64,000 nucleotides of DNA from NCBI RefSeq assembly GCF_009831235.1, contig NZ_WUUL01000001.1, positions 248,001 through 312,000 on the forward strand, in the 5' to 3' direction. A program made the position numbers and the translations under genes. The stretch is from Shimazuella alba (GTDB lineage Bacteria > Bacillota > Bacilli > Thermoactinomycetales > Thermoactinomycetaceae). Below, one piece after another: positions 1-9,341 of this stretch (position 1 is the first letter of the stretch; each line of letters opens with the position of its first letter). The notes beneath the pieces were generated by a model. It was given only the letters and a program-made list of their open reading frames with translations, was not told the origin of the DNA and searched no databases.

Positions 1-2
1 AT

Positions 3-59
3 GATCTATCCTATGGTAAGAAGGAGGTAGTCCAAGTAACTCAAAAGCCATATAAATAG
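3..59 (+). CDS. 3' end of a gene that starts before the window
   Basis: An open frame enters from the left edge and reads DLSYGKKEVVQVTQKPYK before a TAG stop. A strong terminator follows 11 bases later, so this is probably the real end of a gene. Too little is left to name a family. Confidence 0.45.
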   Translation, partial: DLSYGKKEVVQVTQKPYK

Positions 60-69
60 AAAAAATGTA

Positions 70-113
70 AAATCCCGATTTCTCTGTACCTAAAAGAGGG
101 ATCGGGATTTTTA
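70..113 (+). terminator. Rho-independent terminator
   Basis: AAATCCCGAT pairs with ATCGGGATTT and is followed by a T run. It ends the gene that enters from the left edge. Confidence 0.75.
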
Positions 114-576
114 TGAGATTATTTCTACTCAATTGTATTTATACAATAGATAAGGATTTAAAATAGCTAATCTAGCTCGATTCTAACCTGTTCAGAGGAT
201 AGTGCAAAGATTTCAAGAACGAAACCATAAGCGCTTCTGTGAGATGTGGGAATCTCCCTGTACGAAGGTTCAGGGAGACCCTAAAGGAATAGTCCCGATT
301 TTCCTTGAATTGATTTTGGTTTTATTGTTAATCTGGTCAAATTGCTCTTTGTGACATGTGCTGGTTCTAGGTGTTTTGGATGTGGGGACTACTTCAGTTT
401 TCTCAATCAGTCATGGCATCATGAGAATTTAGTGATAGGAGCATCTGGATTATCTTTGAAAAAATACTCTGCTTTCATATGATCTGACTCCTCCCAATAA
501 TATTCATTTTACTGTAAGGAATCGTGATCAAGTAAATGTGGGAACAACTACCTTTAATGGAATTTTAAAATGACAG
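114..576. other. Gene-free stretch
   Basis: No convincing reading frame. It holds a GC-rich hairpin (TCTCCCTG / CAGGGAGA, about 253-278) without a T run, and one copy of the dispersed relic at 346-382. Confidence 0.5.
346..382 (+). repeat. Dispersed relic, copy 1
   Basis: The sequence from TCAAATTGC through GTGCTGGTTCTAG recurs with few changes at 30250-30292. The TGCTGGTTCT part also lies between the terminal repeat and tnpA of the Tn3 element (about 22425), so this may be a decayed Tn3 left end. Confidence 0.45.
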
Positions 577-795
577 TTATAAGAATGCGAGAAAAGCATA
601 TTGGGGTAGTGAAAGGGTTGCAATCAATAAATTATGGCTTGAATTCTTAAAGTACATGTCCAAAATTGTTGTTGTTAGCAGAATGAAGCCAGTTGCAAGA
701 TCAAACCAATTATTAGATTTTAAGCCAAGTATAAGAAAGATGGCTGCTGATATTGGACAATTATGAATAGACCTACCCATAAGTTTTTTCTTCAT
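577..795 (-). CDS. Possible small membrane protein (72 aa)
   Basis: The ATG-started frame encodes two hydrophobic stretches (about residues 12-25 and 33-46) with a basic N-terminus (MKKKLMGR). The ribosome binding site is poor (A-rich, no GGAGG). The flanks are decayed DNA, so this may be a fragment rather than a working gene. No family recognised. Confidence 0.3.
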   Translation of the reverse strand: MKKKLMGRSIHNCPISAAIFLILGLKSNNWFDLATGFILLTTTILDMYFKNSSHNLLIATLSLPQYAFLAFL

Positions 796-952
796 TTTTT
801 TCTAGCTGATGAAACTCGAAGCCCAAATTTCTAAAGATTTATCTGAGGTTTCCTTTTCTTTACCATTTATATTCTTTGTCTTGTTGTGAATATCAGAATT
901 AGTACTTTTTTAAATGTTTTCTGTTTTATCTTTCCTTTTGAATTAATAGAGA

Positions 953-1289
953 TTATAACTTTCTAGATTTTTGGTGCAAAAAGGCCATCCATACCATGAC
1001 AATGATTCCAAATAGAATAAAAAATGCTCCTGCTAAACTGTGTTTAGCTTCGAAAAGGGATTTCCCGCCTATCAATATAAAAAATAAACCTAAGCAAAAA
1101 TAAGTGAATAAATGGTTATATCGAATATTTTTATATAATATTTCTCCAATCGCTACACTCAAATAAAGAAAACCAATAGCTAAAAACCACCAATTAAGCG
1201 GGGGTTTGATACCTGCTCTGATGCATACGGCGGCAAATATGAAGCAAACAATTACAGATGAGATTGAAAAGCTTTTTTTCTTTTTTGGG
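953..1289 (-). pseudogene. Broken membrane protein gene
   Basis: From a TTG at 1162 the frame encodes 69 residues with two membrane helices. The same frame stays open for about 40 more codons upstream and reads a third helix (SISSVIVCFIFAAVCIRAG), but there is no start codon before the TGA near 1303. A hydrophilic Lys/Glu-rich stretch upstream is in another frame. This looks like a gene with a frameshift near the A-rich run around 1280. Family unknown. Confidence 0.4.
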
Positions 1290-1303
1290 TTGATTTTTGT
1301 AAA

Positions 1304-2158
1304 GATTCATTTTTCAATTCCTTTTGTTCATCAGCTATTTTATTTTCTATCTACTACTTTTTCTTATTGTTGAATGCCAGAATTAATTATAATTTTCGCG
1401 AAAAATATTTGTATATAGACTAGGATAACAATAGCTTTACATTTCCTAAAACGTAGATATTTTATCTAACATACAGAATTTTAGAAATCGTTCAATTGGA
1501 ACTGGAAAGTGCATCGTTATATCTGCAATAAGTTATTTGTGTTTGTTCATATTTGATCTAGTACCATAACTAGTTAGTGAATTAACATTATTATATTCTT
1601 ACTTGGAGTTGCATGATTTGTAGGGTGATATTTCAGTTCTGCTTTTGTGTTTTGAACAAACCAGAAGAATGGTTGAATGAATAGAGAATCAGCTCTCACA
1701 TCAGAGTACTATTTTCAATTTTTGTCTAAATAGGAGTATAATACAATCGGAAGAGAATATTTCGAATTTAATGATTTTCTAATACTAATAGGGATGTGAT
1801 CCTTTATAAAGAAAGAAAACATTGAAATTTAGCCTTTTTAGATGGTTATAAACCAGCAACCATTACGTTTCATAAGAGATTCACTTCAAAGAAGCTGCAA
1901 GTAAAAACTATGTCTTGTCCAGTCTTTATCATTCAGATCAATAAAATGCTTTATTATTTTTTAAAATGAAACACAAAAAGCTATCTTTGAGGAGAAGAAT
2001 AAATTTCTTACAAATTATCACTCAACTATATGAAACAGCTGAATGTGTTAAAAACCTCAAGCTTTAGAAAGAAGATAAAAAAAGCGATCATTAGATGAGG
2101 AATAGGAATTGTTTCAAGCGGATTGATTATCAGAAATAGTTAGCAAAACTAGGAGGAC
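1304..2158. other. Gene-free, A+T-rich stretch
   Basis: Both strands are dense in stop codons and no protein-like segment was recognised. Probably decayed DNA plus the promoter region of the gene at 2159. Confidence 0.5.
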
Positions 2159-3112
2159 ATGATGGATTTTATAATGGATGCTATTATTAGCATGACTGTC
2201 ATATTTGGATTATTCCTGTTAGTGGGGGTTATATACCCTACAAGTTCACACCGTGAAATCAGATTACATAATCGCTGGGGAAGCTTTGTCTTACTTCTCG
2301 GTGTTGTGTTTTTTTATCAAATAATGGAAGATATATCAATAAAACAAATATTAATTGATATTGTTGATGGAATTTCCGTTTTTTTCTTTTTTGGTATTGT
2401 AAAACTTACAAGTTGGCACCGTAAAATCAAACTAAATAAGCATTGGATAAACTTTTGCTTATTTGTCTTTTTTATACTTCTTTCTATTGGAATAGGGGGA
2501 GGCGAATCAAAGCTAGGGGAGCCTGTAGACATATTCGATCGCATCTACACCGTGAATAATGTAACAGAGTTACAACAGATAAAAGATCTAAAAGGCACCG
2601 ACTACTCACCCAATAAAGGAGCACGCTTTATCAAAGTTAATGTGTCATTAAAGAATCATGGGACAAAACCGATCACAATCCCTTCTGACGAAATCACACT
2701 ACATGCATATACAAAAAAATATTCTGAGTATAAAAGGGATGTAACAAATGAGGTTTTGGTGAACCCATCTAAAGTGAGCTTGTTCCAAGAACTAAATCCT
2801 GGTGTTACAATAACTGCTAATGTTCTATTTGTGGTACCAAATAACATACCACTCAATAATCTCGAGGTAAGTATAGAAAAAAAAGACATTCAACAAGACA
2901 TTCCTTTTAATGGGGATGTTTCAAAATGGCCAGTGGTAGTCCTCTATATGGTCATTATTATTGGATTAATTGAAGTATTCTTGTTAATTGGGGTTGTGTA
3001 TCCTACTGGTTTGCACCGTGATATCAAACTTGATTCCCGCTGGACTAACCTTTTTGCATTTTCTATTGGTTTATTTATTATTTTATCACTCGCAATATTC
3101 ACTAGATATTAA
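2159..3112 (+). CDS. Membrane protein with three copies of a YPT-HR-IKL-RW module around a DUF4352-like domain
   Basis: AGGAGG lies just upstream of the start; a second ATG follows directly. Three membrane hairpin modules share a pattern of hydrophobic helix, G-V/I-V/I-Y/K-P/L-T, HR-x-IKL, then RW/HW and a second helix, at about residues 19-47, 75-104 and 274-303. Between modules 2 and 3 (about 120-250) is an extracytoplasmic-type beta region with KGARFIKVNVSLKNHG, like the DUF4352 immunoglobulin-like domain. The repeat pattern suggests internal duplication. Monocistronic with a terminator at 3194. Function unknown. Confidence 0.75.
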   Translation: MMDFIMDAIISMTVIFGLFLLVGVIYPTSSHREIRLHNRWGSFVLLLGVVFFYQIMEDISIKQILIDIVDGISVFFFFGIVKLTSWHRKIKLNKHWINFCLFVFFILLSIGIGGGESKLGEPVDIFDRIYTVNNVTELQQIKDLKGTDYSPNKGARFIKVNVSLKNHGTKPITIPSDEITLHAYTKKYSEYKRDVTNEVLVNPSKVSLFQELNPGVTITANVLFVVPNNIPLNNLEVSIEKKDIQQDIPFNGDVSKWPVVVLYMVIIIGLIEVFLLIGVVYPTGLHRDIKLDSRWTNLFAFSIGLFIILSLAIFTRY

Positions 3113-3193
3113 AAGTCTCAGCTGTTTGGGGGATTTTGCATTTTGCTATAATAAGAAGCGAAGTTTTCGCTCTACTGTACATGTAAGAACGAT

Positions 3194-3224
3194 GAAGCCC
3201 CAAAATGATTTGGGGCTTCTGATC
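3194..3224 (+). terminator. Hairpin terminator
   Basis: GAAGCCCCAA and TTGGGGCTTC pair around a short loop, about 80 bases after the membrane gene. There is no clear T run. Confidence 0.55.
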
Positions 3225-3462
3225 TGTCAACTGTTAATCTTTTGTCGATAGACTGAGAGGCAGTCCTATGCACAACGAAAAGGCTGTCCAAAGTAAGATA
3301 AAGGAACCTAGACCGCCAAAAGGGGCAAATATCATCTTACAAGAGATTTTCCACTCAATATTTTTAACTTTCTCTATTGAACACATTTATGGAGATTCCG
3401 AGGAGGGGATTTTTATGATTTAAGCTAAAGTAAATTGAAATCGGCATTCGTTGTTTCAAAAA

Positions 3463-5097
3463 GGTATGCATACATTAAAATCAACGAAAACAGCTAGGGA
3501 TGTACCAAAGGCAAAAAAGTTATTACTTTCGTCTACAAAACTAGGTTTTGCTGAGACGATTTTTCAATTAGGATTGCAGTGTTTACGAGAACAAGATACG
3601 GTTTAAGCAGCAGAGTGGTTAAAAAAGCAGCATAAATGAATCATGTATGTGCCATGAGGGTGTTTGCGAATCGTTGGCTGCTTAAGAAATACAAAAAAAA
3701 TAGCGAAGAGGAAAGTAAAGCAAAGCCAAAGCGAAAGAGAACTAGAAATAGGAAGGATAAATTTGCTAAACATTTGTTGATAAGAGCTGTACAGCAAAGT
3801 TCCAACCCAGCCATGGAACATCTCGCTTCATATTTATGTTCAAAAAGCAGCGCAAAAAACAAGTTGGAAGGGAAACAGTGGTTACAAAGAGCGGAAATTG
3901 TGAAAGAAGATCGACTGTTAAAAAGGTATGCAGACAATGATGAGCAAAAACTTCGATCTCTTGCTGAAACTGGTCATATATGCCATGCTCTTATACGGAA
4001 AGAAACTATTAAAAATGCCAACAGGAAAACTTAAAGCGGAAGGTATAGATTGGATACAAACAGCAGCGGAAAAAGGGTCTGTTCAGGCAATGCAAACGTT
4101 AGGCCAGGCCTATTTGTTTGGAAAAGGAACCAATCGAAATGTGTCTTGTGGGCTATCATGGTTAGAAAAAGCATCGGAGAACGATTCCATTTCATCTATG
4201 GTTCGACTTGGCAAATACTTTTTGGAAGGGATATTTAGCGAATTACAACCACAACTTGGAGTTGAATGGTTAGTAAAAAGCACCACGGACCTCCTCCTCT
4301 TATGCGATTATATCGCTGGGGTGTTACTTCATTGAAGGTTCTACTACAAAAGATATATCAGCAGGGTATTATCGGCTAAAATGAATGTCTAGCACGAAAT
4401 GGTCATATCAAAACTATGGGTCAGCTAGGAGAATTCTATTACACAGAACAGAAAGATTGAGAGAAGTCCATGATGTGGTTGGAACAAGCAATAGAAAAAG
4501 GAAATTCAATGGCTATGTTACTCGGAATTATACTGATCAAGAAAAAAATAGATGTTACTAGAGGAAAGCAACTGATTTTAAAAGCGGCTGATGAAAATAC
4601 GGTCGATGCTATGTGCTACATAGGTAAAATGCTTATAGCTGAGTTCAATATAGAGGGAAATGTGTTCAGGAAAGACGAGCAACAAGGCATTCAGTGGTTA
4701 GAGAAGGCTATTGAACAACGGAATTACCGAGCCATGACCGTTCAGGGATACCATTTGATAATGGTGAGCCCAAGTAATTCGGAACTAGTAAAAAGGGGAA
4801 TGAACTTACTCTATCGTGCAGCTCATACCGGTTGGCCGAAAGCAATGACAAAATTAGGTGAGGTGTTGTTGTCAGGAACTGCTGTCTATGGTGAGCAAGG
4901 GAAGTATTAGCTTGAAAAAGCTGTGCATCATGGACATCCCGCAGCTTGTTATCAGTTGGGAGAGCGATTGCTTTATGGGCTGGGTTATCCACAGGATGAA
5001 ACAACAGGAATGACTCTTTTGGAAAGTGCAGCCAAAAAAATTATACTCTTGCTGAACTGTTACTGAAAAAAATCGCTGCTGAAAGAGAAATTAGTTG
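3463..5097 (+). pseudogene. Sel1-like repeat protein, heavily decayed
   Basis: Sel1/TPR-like repeats (A-x-x-x-LG-x-x-Y/L-x-x-G plus WLEKA) run across several frames: LLLSSTKLGFAETIFQLG (3510-3575), WIQTAAEKGSVQAMQTLGQA (4051-4110), MMWLEQAIEKGNSMAMLLG (4470-4526), IQWLEKAIEQRNYRAMTVQG (4690-4750), LEKAVHHGHPAACYQLGERL (4913-4972). At least three frameshifts and stops at 3604, 3637, 4332, 4453 and 4908 break it. Sel1 proteins are alpha-solenoid scaffolds in protein-protein contacts. The intact ancestor would have exceeded 500 residues. Confidence 0.75.
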
Positions 5098-5454
5098 AAT
5101 TATCAAAGTCAGGAACTTTACATAAAAATATCAATCCTTTGTAGGCAATGACACGTTCGGTGCGCCCATGAGGCTGAGGTGTCTTTACTGCCGATGGCAG
5201 TCTCATTGGAGTATTCTTATGAGTAAAGCAGCGTCTTACCTTATCCGAAAGGATTGGGGGAACAACAGCATGACGTGAAAAGGCTTGTAAATTCTAGCAC
5301 TATGGACAATATGCAAGTCAGCAAGATTACATATAGTGAAAGCTATATTGCTTGAATTCCAGTAACGGTGGAACATGTCGTATCCCTTGGGAGAAGTATT
5401 ACGATGAATATAAAAAAAGATATTTGCCTAAAACCAAATTCATATCATCATAAG
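5098..5454. other. Gene-free stretch after the Sel1 relic
   Basis: No frame of protein-like composition. It probably continues the decayed region. Confidence 0.45.
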
Positions 5455-5498
5455 AAACCCACATGATCTCTAAGTGCATAGAGGTCATATGGGTTTTC
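5455..5498. terminator. Hairpin, possible terminator
   Basis: AAACCCACATGATCTC and GAGGTCATATGGGTTT form a 16-bp stem with two weak pairs. A short T run follows on the plus strand. No intact gene feeds into it. Confidence 0.5.
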
Positions 5499-5565
5499 CT
5501 GATAAATATATGGAACAGAGGTAGTACAGCGTATTCGGTGGCTTTTTTGCGTTATTTGGGGCCAC

Positions 5566-5600
5566 GGTATGGGTAGAACCAGCAACTGGCGACTGAGGGT
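5566..5600 (-). repeat. Dispersed relic, copy 2
   Basis: On the minus strand this reads CCCTCAGTCG, two variable bases, AGTTGCTGGTTCTA. The same block occurs at 44463-44490 and, more changed, at 46112-46135 and 62602-62627. See the Tn3 relic finding. Confidence 0.5.
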
Positions 5601-5750
5601 AATGGAGAAAATCCGAAACGGAATGGGGTATGTGATCGATTCAAAGAATGAGAAATTTTTTTCAGAATAGAGTTGTTTTTTTTGTAGAGATATATATAGT
5701 AGAAGAAGGGAGAGAATCTTCCTGTAAATATATAGACAGAAAGGTCAACC

Positions 5751-6044
5751 ATGGCTACGCTTAAGGACGCAATTGCGAAGGTAAAGAAGCTCGATCTGAG
5801 TACTTCTTCCGGTCGTCAGAAGGCTGCAGAGCTTCTGAAGGACTTCCAGATGGAGATTGGAAGTCTGGGCGGGCCGCTGGGACATGTTTCCATCATTGTA
5901 GGTGGCCCATCCGCTATTGAGGCGGCTGGCGGTATTCGTGTTGGTTTTGAGGGTAAGGATATATTCATCCGCACTGCAGCAGACGCTAAGAGGGATTCAG
6001 CTTTTATTGGTAAGTATGCAAACAGCCTGAAGAAGATGCTGTAA
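5751..6044 (+). CDS. Orphan protein of unknown function (97 aa)
   Basis: The ATG follows an AAAGG-type site. The protein has a helical, Lys-rich N-terminus (ATLKDAIAKVKKLDLS), a Gly-rich middle (GSLGGPLGHVSIIVGG, about 38-53), and a basic C-terminus. No family recognised. Codons are clearly more G/C-rich (GGC, CTG, GAG, AAG) than the neighbours, so it looks transferred. It stands alone between decayed DNA and its own terminator. It is soluble with no signal peptide. Confidence 0.6.
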   Translation: MATLKDAIAKVKKLDLSTSSGRQKAAELLKDFQMEIGSLGGPLGHVSIIVGGPSAIEAAGGIRVGFEGKDIFIRTAADAKRDSAFIGKYANSLKKML

Positions 6045-6063
6045 CAATGGATTGACCAAATAA

Positions 6064-6098
6064 GGGTGGGGGACAGCAGAAGTTGTTCTCCACCCCAT
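6064..6098 (+). terminator. Terminator of the 97-aa gene
   Basis: GGTGGGGGACA pairs with TGTTCTCCACC (some G-T pairs), 20 bases after the stop codon. Confidence 0.6.
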
Positions 6099-6313
6099 AA
6101 ATTTTCTATCGATTAGACCCGTCCCTAAATGGAGCGAAACCTATTGACGGAGAGACATATTGATTACGGTGAGGCTTGGTTATTATGAGGTTACAGGTTC
6201 GAAAAAAAGAAATTTGTATAGATGGATCATCAGTTGTACATATAGTGACTTATATAAACGACCAACTTTATCTTAGGAAATAACATAAATAATAATAAAT
6301 AAATCACAAAACG

Positions 6314-6335
6314 ACAGACAGCTTCGGCTGTCTGT
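6314..6335. terminator. UUCG tetraloop hairpin
   Basis: ACAGACAGC and GCTGTCTGT pair around TTCG. The T-rich tail (GTTTTGTGATTT) is on the minus strand, but no intact minus-strand gene ends here. Confidence 0.5.
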
Positions 6336-6486
6336 TGTCTATATTTGTCATTAAAGATTACTCCGGCTACTATTAGTATACTACAACCTGAATGAAATGA
6401 TTTATGGTACATTCTAAACGATCTAACCGAAGTATCTCCAGAGCCCACAGAAAATGATGGTAGTATGAAATCATGAATGTAAGGAT

Positions 6487-6524
6487 AAAAAAAGACGGCT
6501 TAAAGGGAATAGTTTAAGCTGCCT
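6487..6524 (-). terminator. Terminator of the HAD phosphatase gene
   Basis: On the minus strand GGCAGCTTAAA and TTTAAGCCGTC pair and are followed by seven T. The stem overlaps the last codons and stop of the gene. Confidence 0.65.
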
Positions 6525-7333
6525 TTAAATAGTAGATGATTTTCAATAAAATAACTTACTCCTTCTTGATCGTTTGTAGGGACGTGCAGAGTTGTGCATT
6601 GTTTAACGAGTGGGTGTGCATTTTCGACCGATGCTGATAAACCTGCTAATTGTAACATGGAGATGTCATTACAATGGTCCCCAATAGCTGCAGTTCTTTC
6701 GGCAGGTATGTGGAGGATTTGATTGAGGTATTGCAATGCATTTCCTTTGGATATACCTTTTGGCACAACTTCATAGTAGTGTGCATGTGATTGAAAAATG
6801 TCACACTCTTGACTTGAGGAATAACTTTCAGAGATCATATGAAGGGTTTGTATATTATTAGAAGAGCCAATCAATTGTAATTTAATAATTTCGTCCTTGA
6901 TTTCAGCGAAAGAATGGACAGGAGTAGGCGTTATTCCTAATTTAGATAATTCAATTGCTTTTTGAGGGCTGAGTCGTATGGAGTAGATCTGAGTTGAACT
7001 AAATAGTAGCAAATCAATCGTCTGATCAATGTGCTTAATATCAAGTAGTATTTTCTCTACGAAAAGTTTTGATAAAGTTTTTAGAATTTGTATTTCCTCA
7101 TCGTGAGGATAATAGAGTACCGCACCATTACATAAAATAACAGGTAGACCAATCTTCAGTTCGTTTAAGAGGTGGTAGCTTTCAGCCAGACTTCTTCCTG
7201 TAGCAATGGTAAACATACCTCCATTTTGTTGATATTGATTTATTGCATGTCGAGTACGGACGGATATTTTTTGGTTACTTGTTAAAAGTGTACCATCCAG
7301 ATCTGAAACCAAAAGAGAATATCGATTCTCCAA
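6500..7333 (-). CDS. Cof-type HAD-IIB family phosphatase
   Basis: All HAD motifs are visible: motif I SDLDGTLL (residues 9-16, catalytic aspartates in DLD), motif II TGRS (about 45), and motif III/IV KGNALQYL ... GDHCNDISML (about 195-230). The C2B cap lies between. The length (277) is usual for Cof/YwtE-like enzymes that dephosphorylate sugar phosphates or nucleotides in the cytoplasm. The start is TTG; GAAGGAG lies about 10 bases upstream and no in-frame ATG is near. It is monocistronic. The exact substrate cannot be told from sequence. Confidence 0.85.
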   Translation of the reverse strand: MENRYSLLVSDLDGTLLTSNQKISVRTRHAINQYQQNGGMFTIATGRSLAESYHLLNELKIGLPVILCNGAVLYYPHDEEIQILKTLSKLFVEKILLDIKHIDQTIDLLLFSSTQIYSIRLSPQKAIELSKLGITPTPVHSFAEIKDEIIKLQLIGSSNNIQTLHMISESYSSSQECDIFQSHAHYYEVVPKGISKGNALQYLNQILHIPAERTAAIGDHCNDISMLQLAGLSASVENAHPLVKQCTTLHVPTNDQEGVSYFIENHLLFKGSLNYSL

Positions 7334-7666
7334 ATTATCATCTCCTTCTAGATTATTGATTTTAGTGAATCCATTTACTAGGTCATTATAATTTATTTTT
7401 GTTAATACAAATCGATAAATTTAATATGATTTTATTAAGATTTTACAAATGATTATTTATTAACAAATCCCAAATTCGCTAGATACCAAGAAAAATGGTT
7501 TGAAAGGTAGCGAAATTCCATTTTGTTACTATATAAATAGAAAATGGATTTGAGTGTTTTCACACATCTCTTGAAAAGGTAAGAAATTCCCCTCCGGATA
7601 TTCCAGAGGGGAATTCTGGTATCATTACTCTATTTCATTATCAGAAACTACGATACATGTTAACCT

Positions 7667-8755
7667 TTATTTTGCATGGTAGTTTGTAGTCGTTTGCACT
7701 TGACGATTCAAGTTTTTTGTATTGGTATTTAGTTTTGGTATCGGTATAAAGTGGTAATAGTAAGGGACTTTCTCAAAAAGTTTTAAAGAAAAGAAACTGA
7801 CCAATAAATAAAACAAAAAAGTAAAAGGTATGGACCAAGGATGCCAAAAGATACTTGGCATATATTCTTCGTAATAGAGAAAGAATGGGTGGACAACATA
7901 GATTCCCATAGAATATACACCAATGGTAGTCAACCATTGATTACATCTTGTCATATGTTTTATTTTTGGGTAAATTCCAATCATCGCCAAAAAAAGGATG
8001 GGAACTGCAATTATATTTTCTAATCGATATTCGGCTATGGAATGGATGCGATAAAAAGACCACACTCCATCAGCTAAAACGAGTAGTAACATACCAAGAG
8101 AGATCTTAAAATGTGCCTGTAACCAGTCCCGTATTGTCTCCCAATACTGCGCAAGATAACCACCCAATATGAAATAAAAAATCCAATTAAAGAGGTATAC
8201 TTTTTCCCAATGCAAGTAGAGTGGGAGCAGTTTTAAAAATAATAGTTGTAAGAGCAGTGAACATACAAGCATAATGGTCCATTGTCGTTGATTATTTACC
8301 CATCGTTGCAAAATAGGGAATAGGATATAGAATTGTAATACAAGGGAGAAGAACCATAAATGATAGAAGCCTCCTCCTAAATATATTTGTGTATAGAAAT
8401 AATCTAACGTAAACGAAAAAGGGGACAATCCGGTATATAGATAGATAACAATTTGATAGAACACAGTAAACACGAAAAATGGAATTATGACTTTACTTGT
8501 ACGAGATTTCCAATAGTGTTTGGCGTGAAAACCTTTTATTTTTCGATTATAAAACAAGAGAAACCCAGTGATCATGATGAATAAATTGATACCATAACGA
8601 CTAATTTGATTGAAAAAGTGAGTATACCATTCATGTTGTTGATCATGAAGATAATAATAGGCACCTGTTACATGGATTACTAGGATCATCAGGCACGAAA
8701 GTGCTCGGATCATGTGAATTTCATAAAGATAGTTTTTGTTCGCCAAAGAAAACAC
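7667..8755 (-). CDS. Acyltransferase 3 family membrane protein
   Basis: About ten hydrophobic helices. The N-terminus (ANKNYLYEIHMIRALSCLMILVIHVTGAYY) carries the R and H (IRALS ... IHVTG) typical of Acyltransferase_3 (OafA/YrhL/WecH type), which O-acetylate surface polysaccharides or envelope molecules. The frame opens with GTG at 8755, but AAAAGGTG overlaps that codon. The TTG at about 8747 (MANKNYLY) has better spacing and is the likely start. Monocistronic. The acceptor is unknown. Confidence 0.8.
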   Translation of the reverse strand: MFSLANKNYLYEIHMIRALSCLMILVIHVTGAYYYLHDQQHEWYTHFFNQISRYGINLFIMITGFLLFYNRKIKGFHAKHYWKSRTSKVIIPFFVFTVFYQIVIYLYTGLSPFSFTLDYFYTQIYLGGGFYHLWFFSLVLQFYILFPILQRWVNNQRQWTIMLVCSLLLQLLFLKLLPLYLHWEKVYLFNWIFYFILGGYLAQYWETIRDWLQAHFKISLGMLLLVLADGVWSFYRIHSIAEYRLENIIAVPILFLAMIGIYPKIKHMTRCNQWLTTIGVYSMGIYVVHPFFLYYEEYMPSIFWHPWSIPFTFLFYLLVSFFSLKLFEKVPYYYHFIPIPKLNTNTKNLNRQVQTTTNYHAK

Positions 8756-8882
8756 ACCTTTTATTCATATTCACTTCTAACAAAAGGTAAAGAAATATCT
8801 TCTGTATCATAGAAGGTGTTATTTATGAAACTAACATATTTCTTAAGAATGTACAAATAAATTCATAAAATTACAAAAAAAT

Positions 8883-8908
8883 AACCATCTATAGTTTTAT
8901 AGATGGTT
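8883..8908 (-). terminator. Terminator-like hairpin
   Basis: AACCATCTATA and TATAGATGGTT form a perfect stem; seven T follow on the minus strand. It lies upstream of the acyltransferase gene, so it would insulate that gene or end a lost one. Confidence 0.55.
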
Positions 8909-9232
8909 CTGCTATATTTGCGAAATGTCTTAAGGGATAGTGGAAACGGAAGAAGGTCGTTGGGATGGGAAAATTTTGGAAAATGATGTATGAAAGTATT
9001 AATTTTTGTTTTCTTTTTTGATAACATTGTTCGTGTTATATTTGGAGCTGCGATGGGTGTAATTCTGATCCACGGTTGTCGGATTAGGGGTTATAATCGA
9101 ATCACAAAGGGAGTAGTCTGCTCTTTTTCTACATAAACAAATGTCGCCAATTATGGACAATCTTCGATTAGTTAACCTAGAAGCAATAGGACTAGGAGAC
9201 AGAGGCTTATAAGAGGAAGATCAAAGCAAGTC
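8909..9232. other. Gap with a possible relic
   Basis: The plus strand holds a short hydrophobic stretch (DNIVRVIFGAAMGVILIHG, about 9020-9078) out of frame with an upstream ATG. It may be the remains of a small membrane protein. Nothing else was seen. Confidence 0.3.
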
Positions 9233-9275
9233 AAAAAGAGCGTTCGCAGTGGTTGCGGCGAACGCTCTTTTTGTA
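9233..9275. terminator. Strong bidirectional terminator
   Basis: AAAAAGAGCGTTCG pairs with CGAACGCTCTTTTT. It serves the minus-strand ligase gene that ends at 9342. Confidence 0.75.
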
Positions 9276-9341
9276 TTTTTTATCAAATAGGAATCATGAT
9301 AAGTACTAACATAACACCTTAAAAGTCCTTACTGACCGAAT

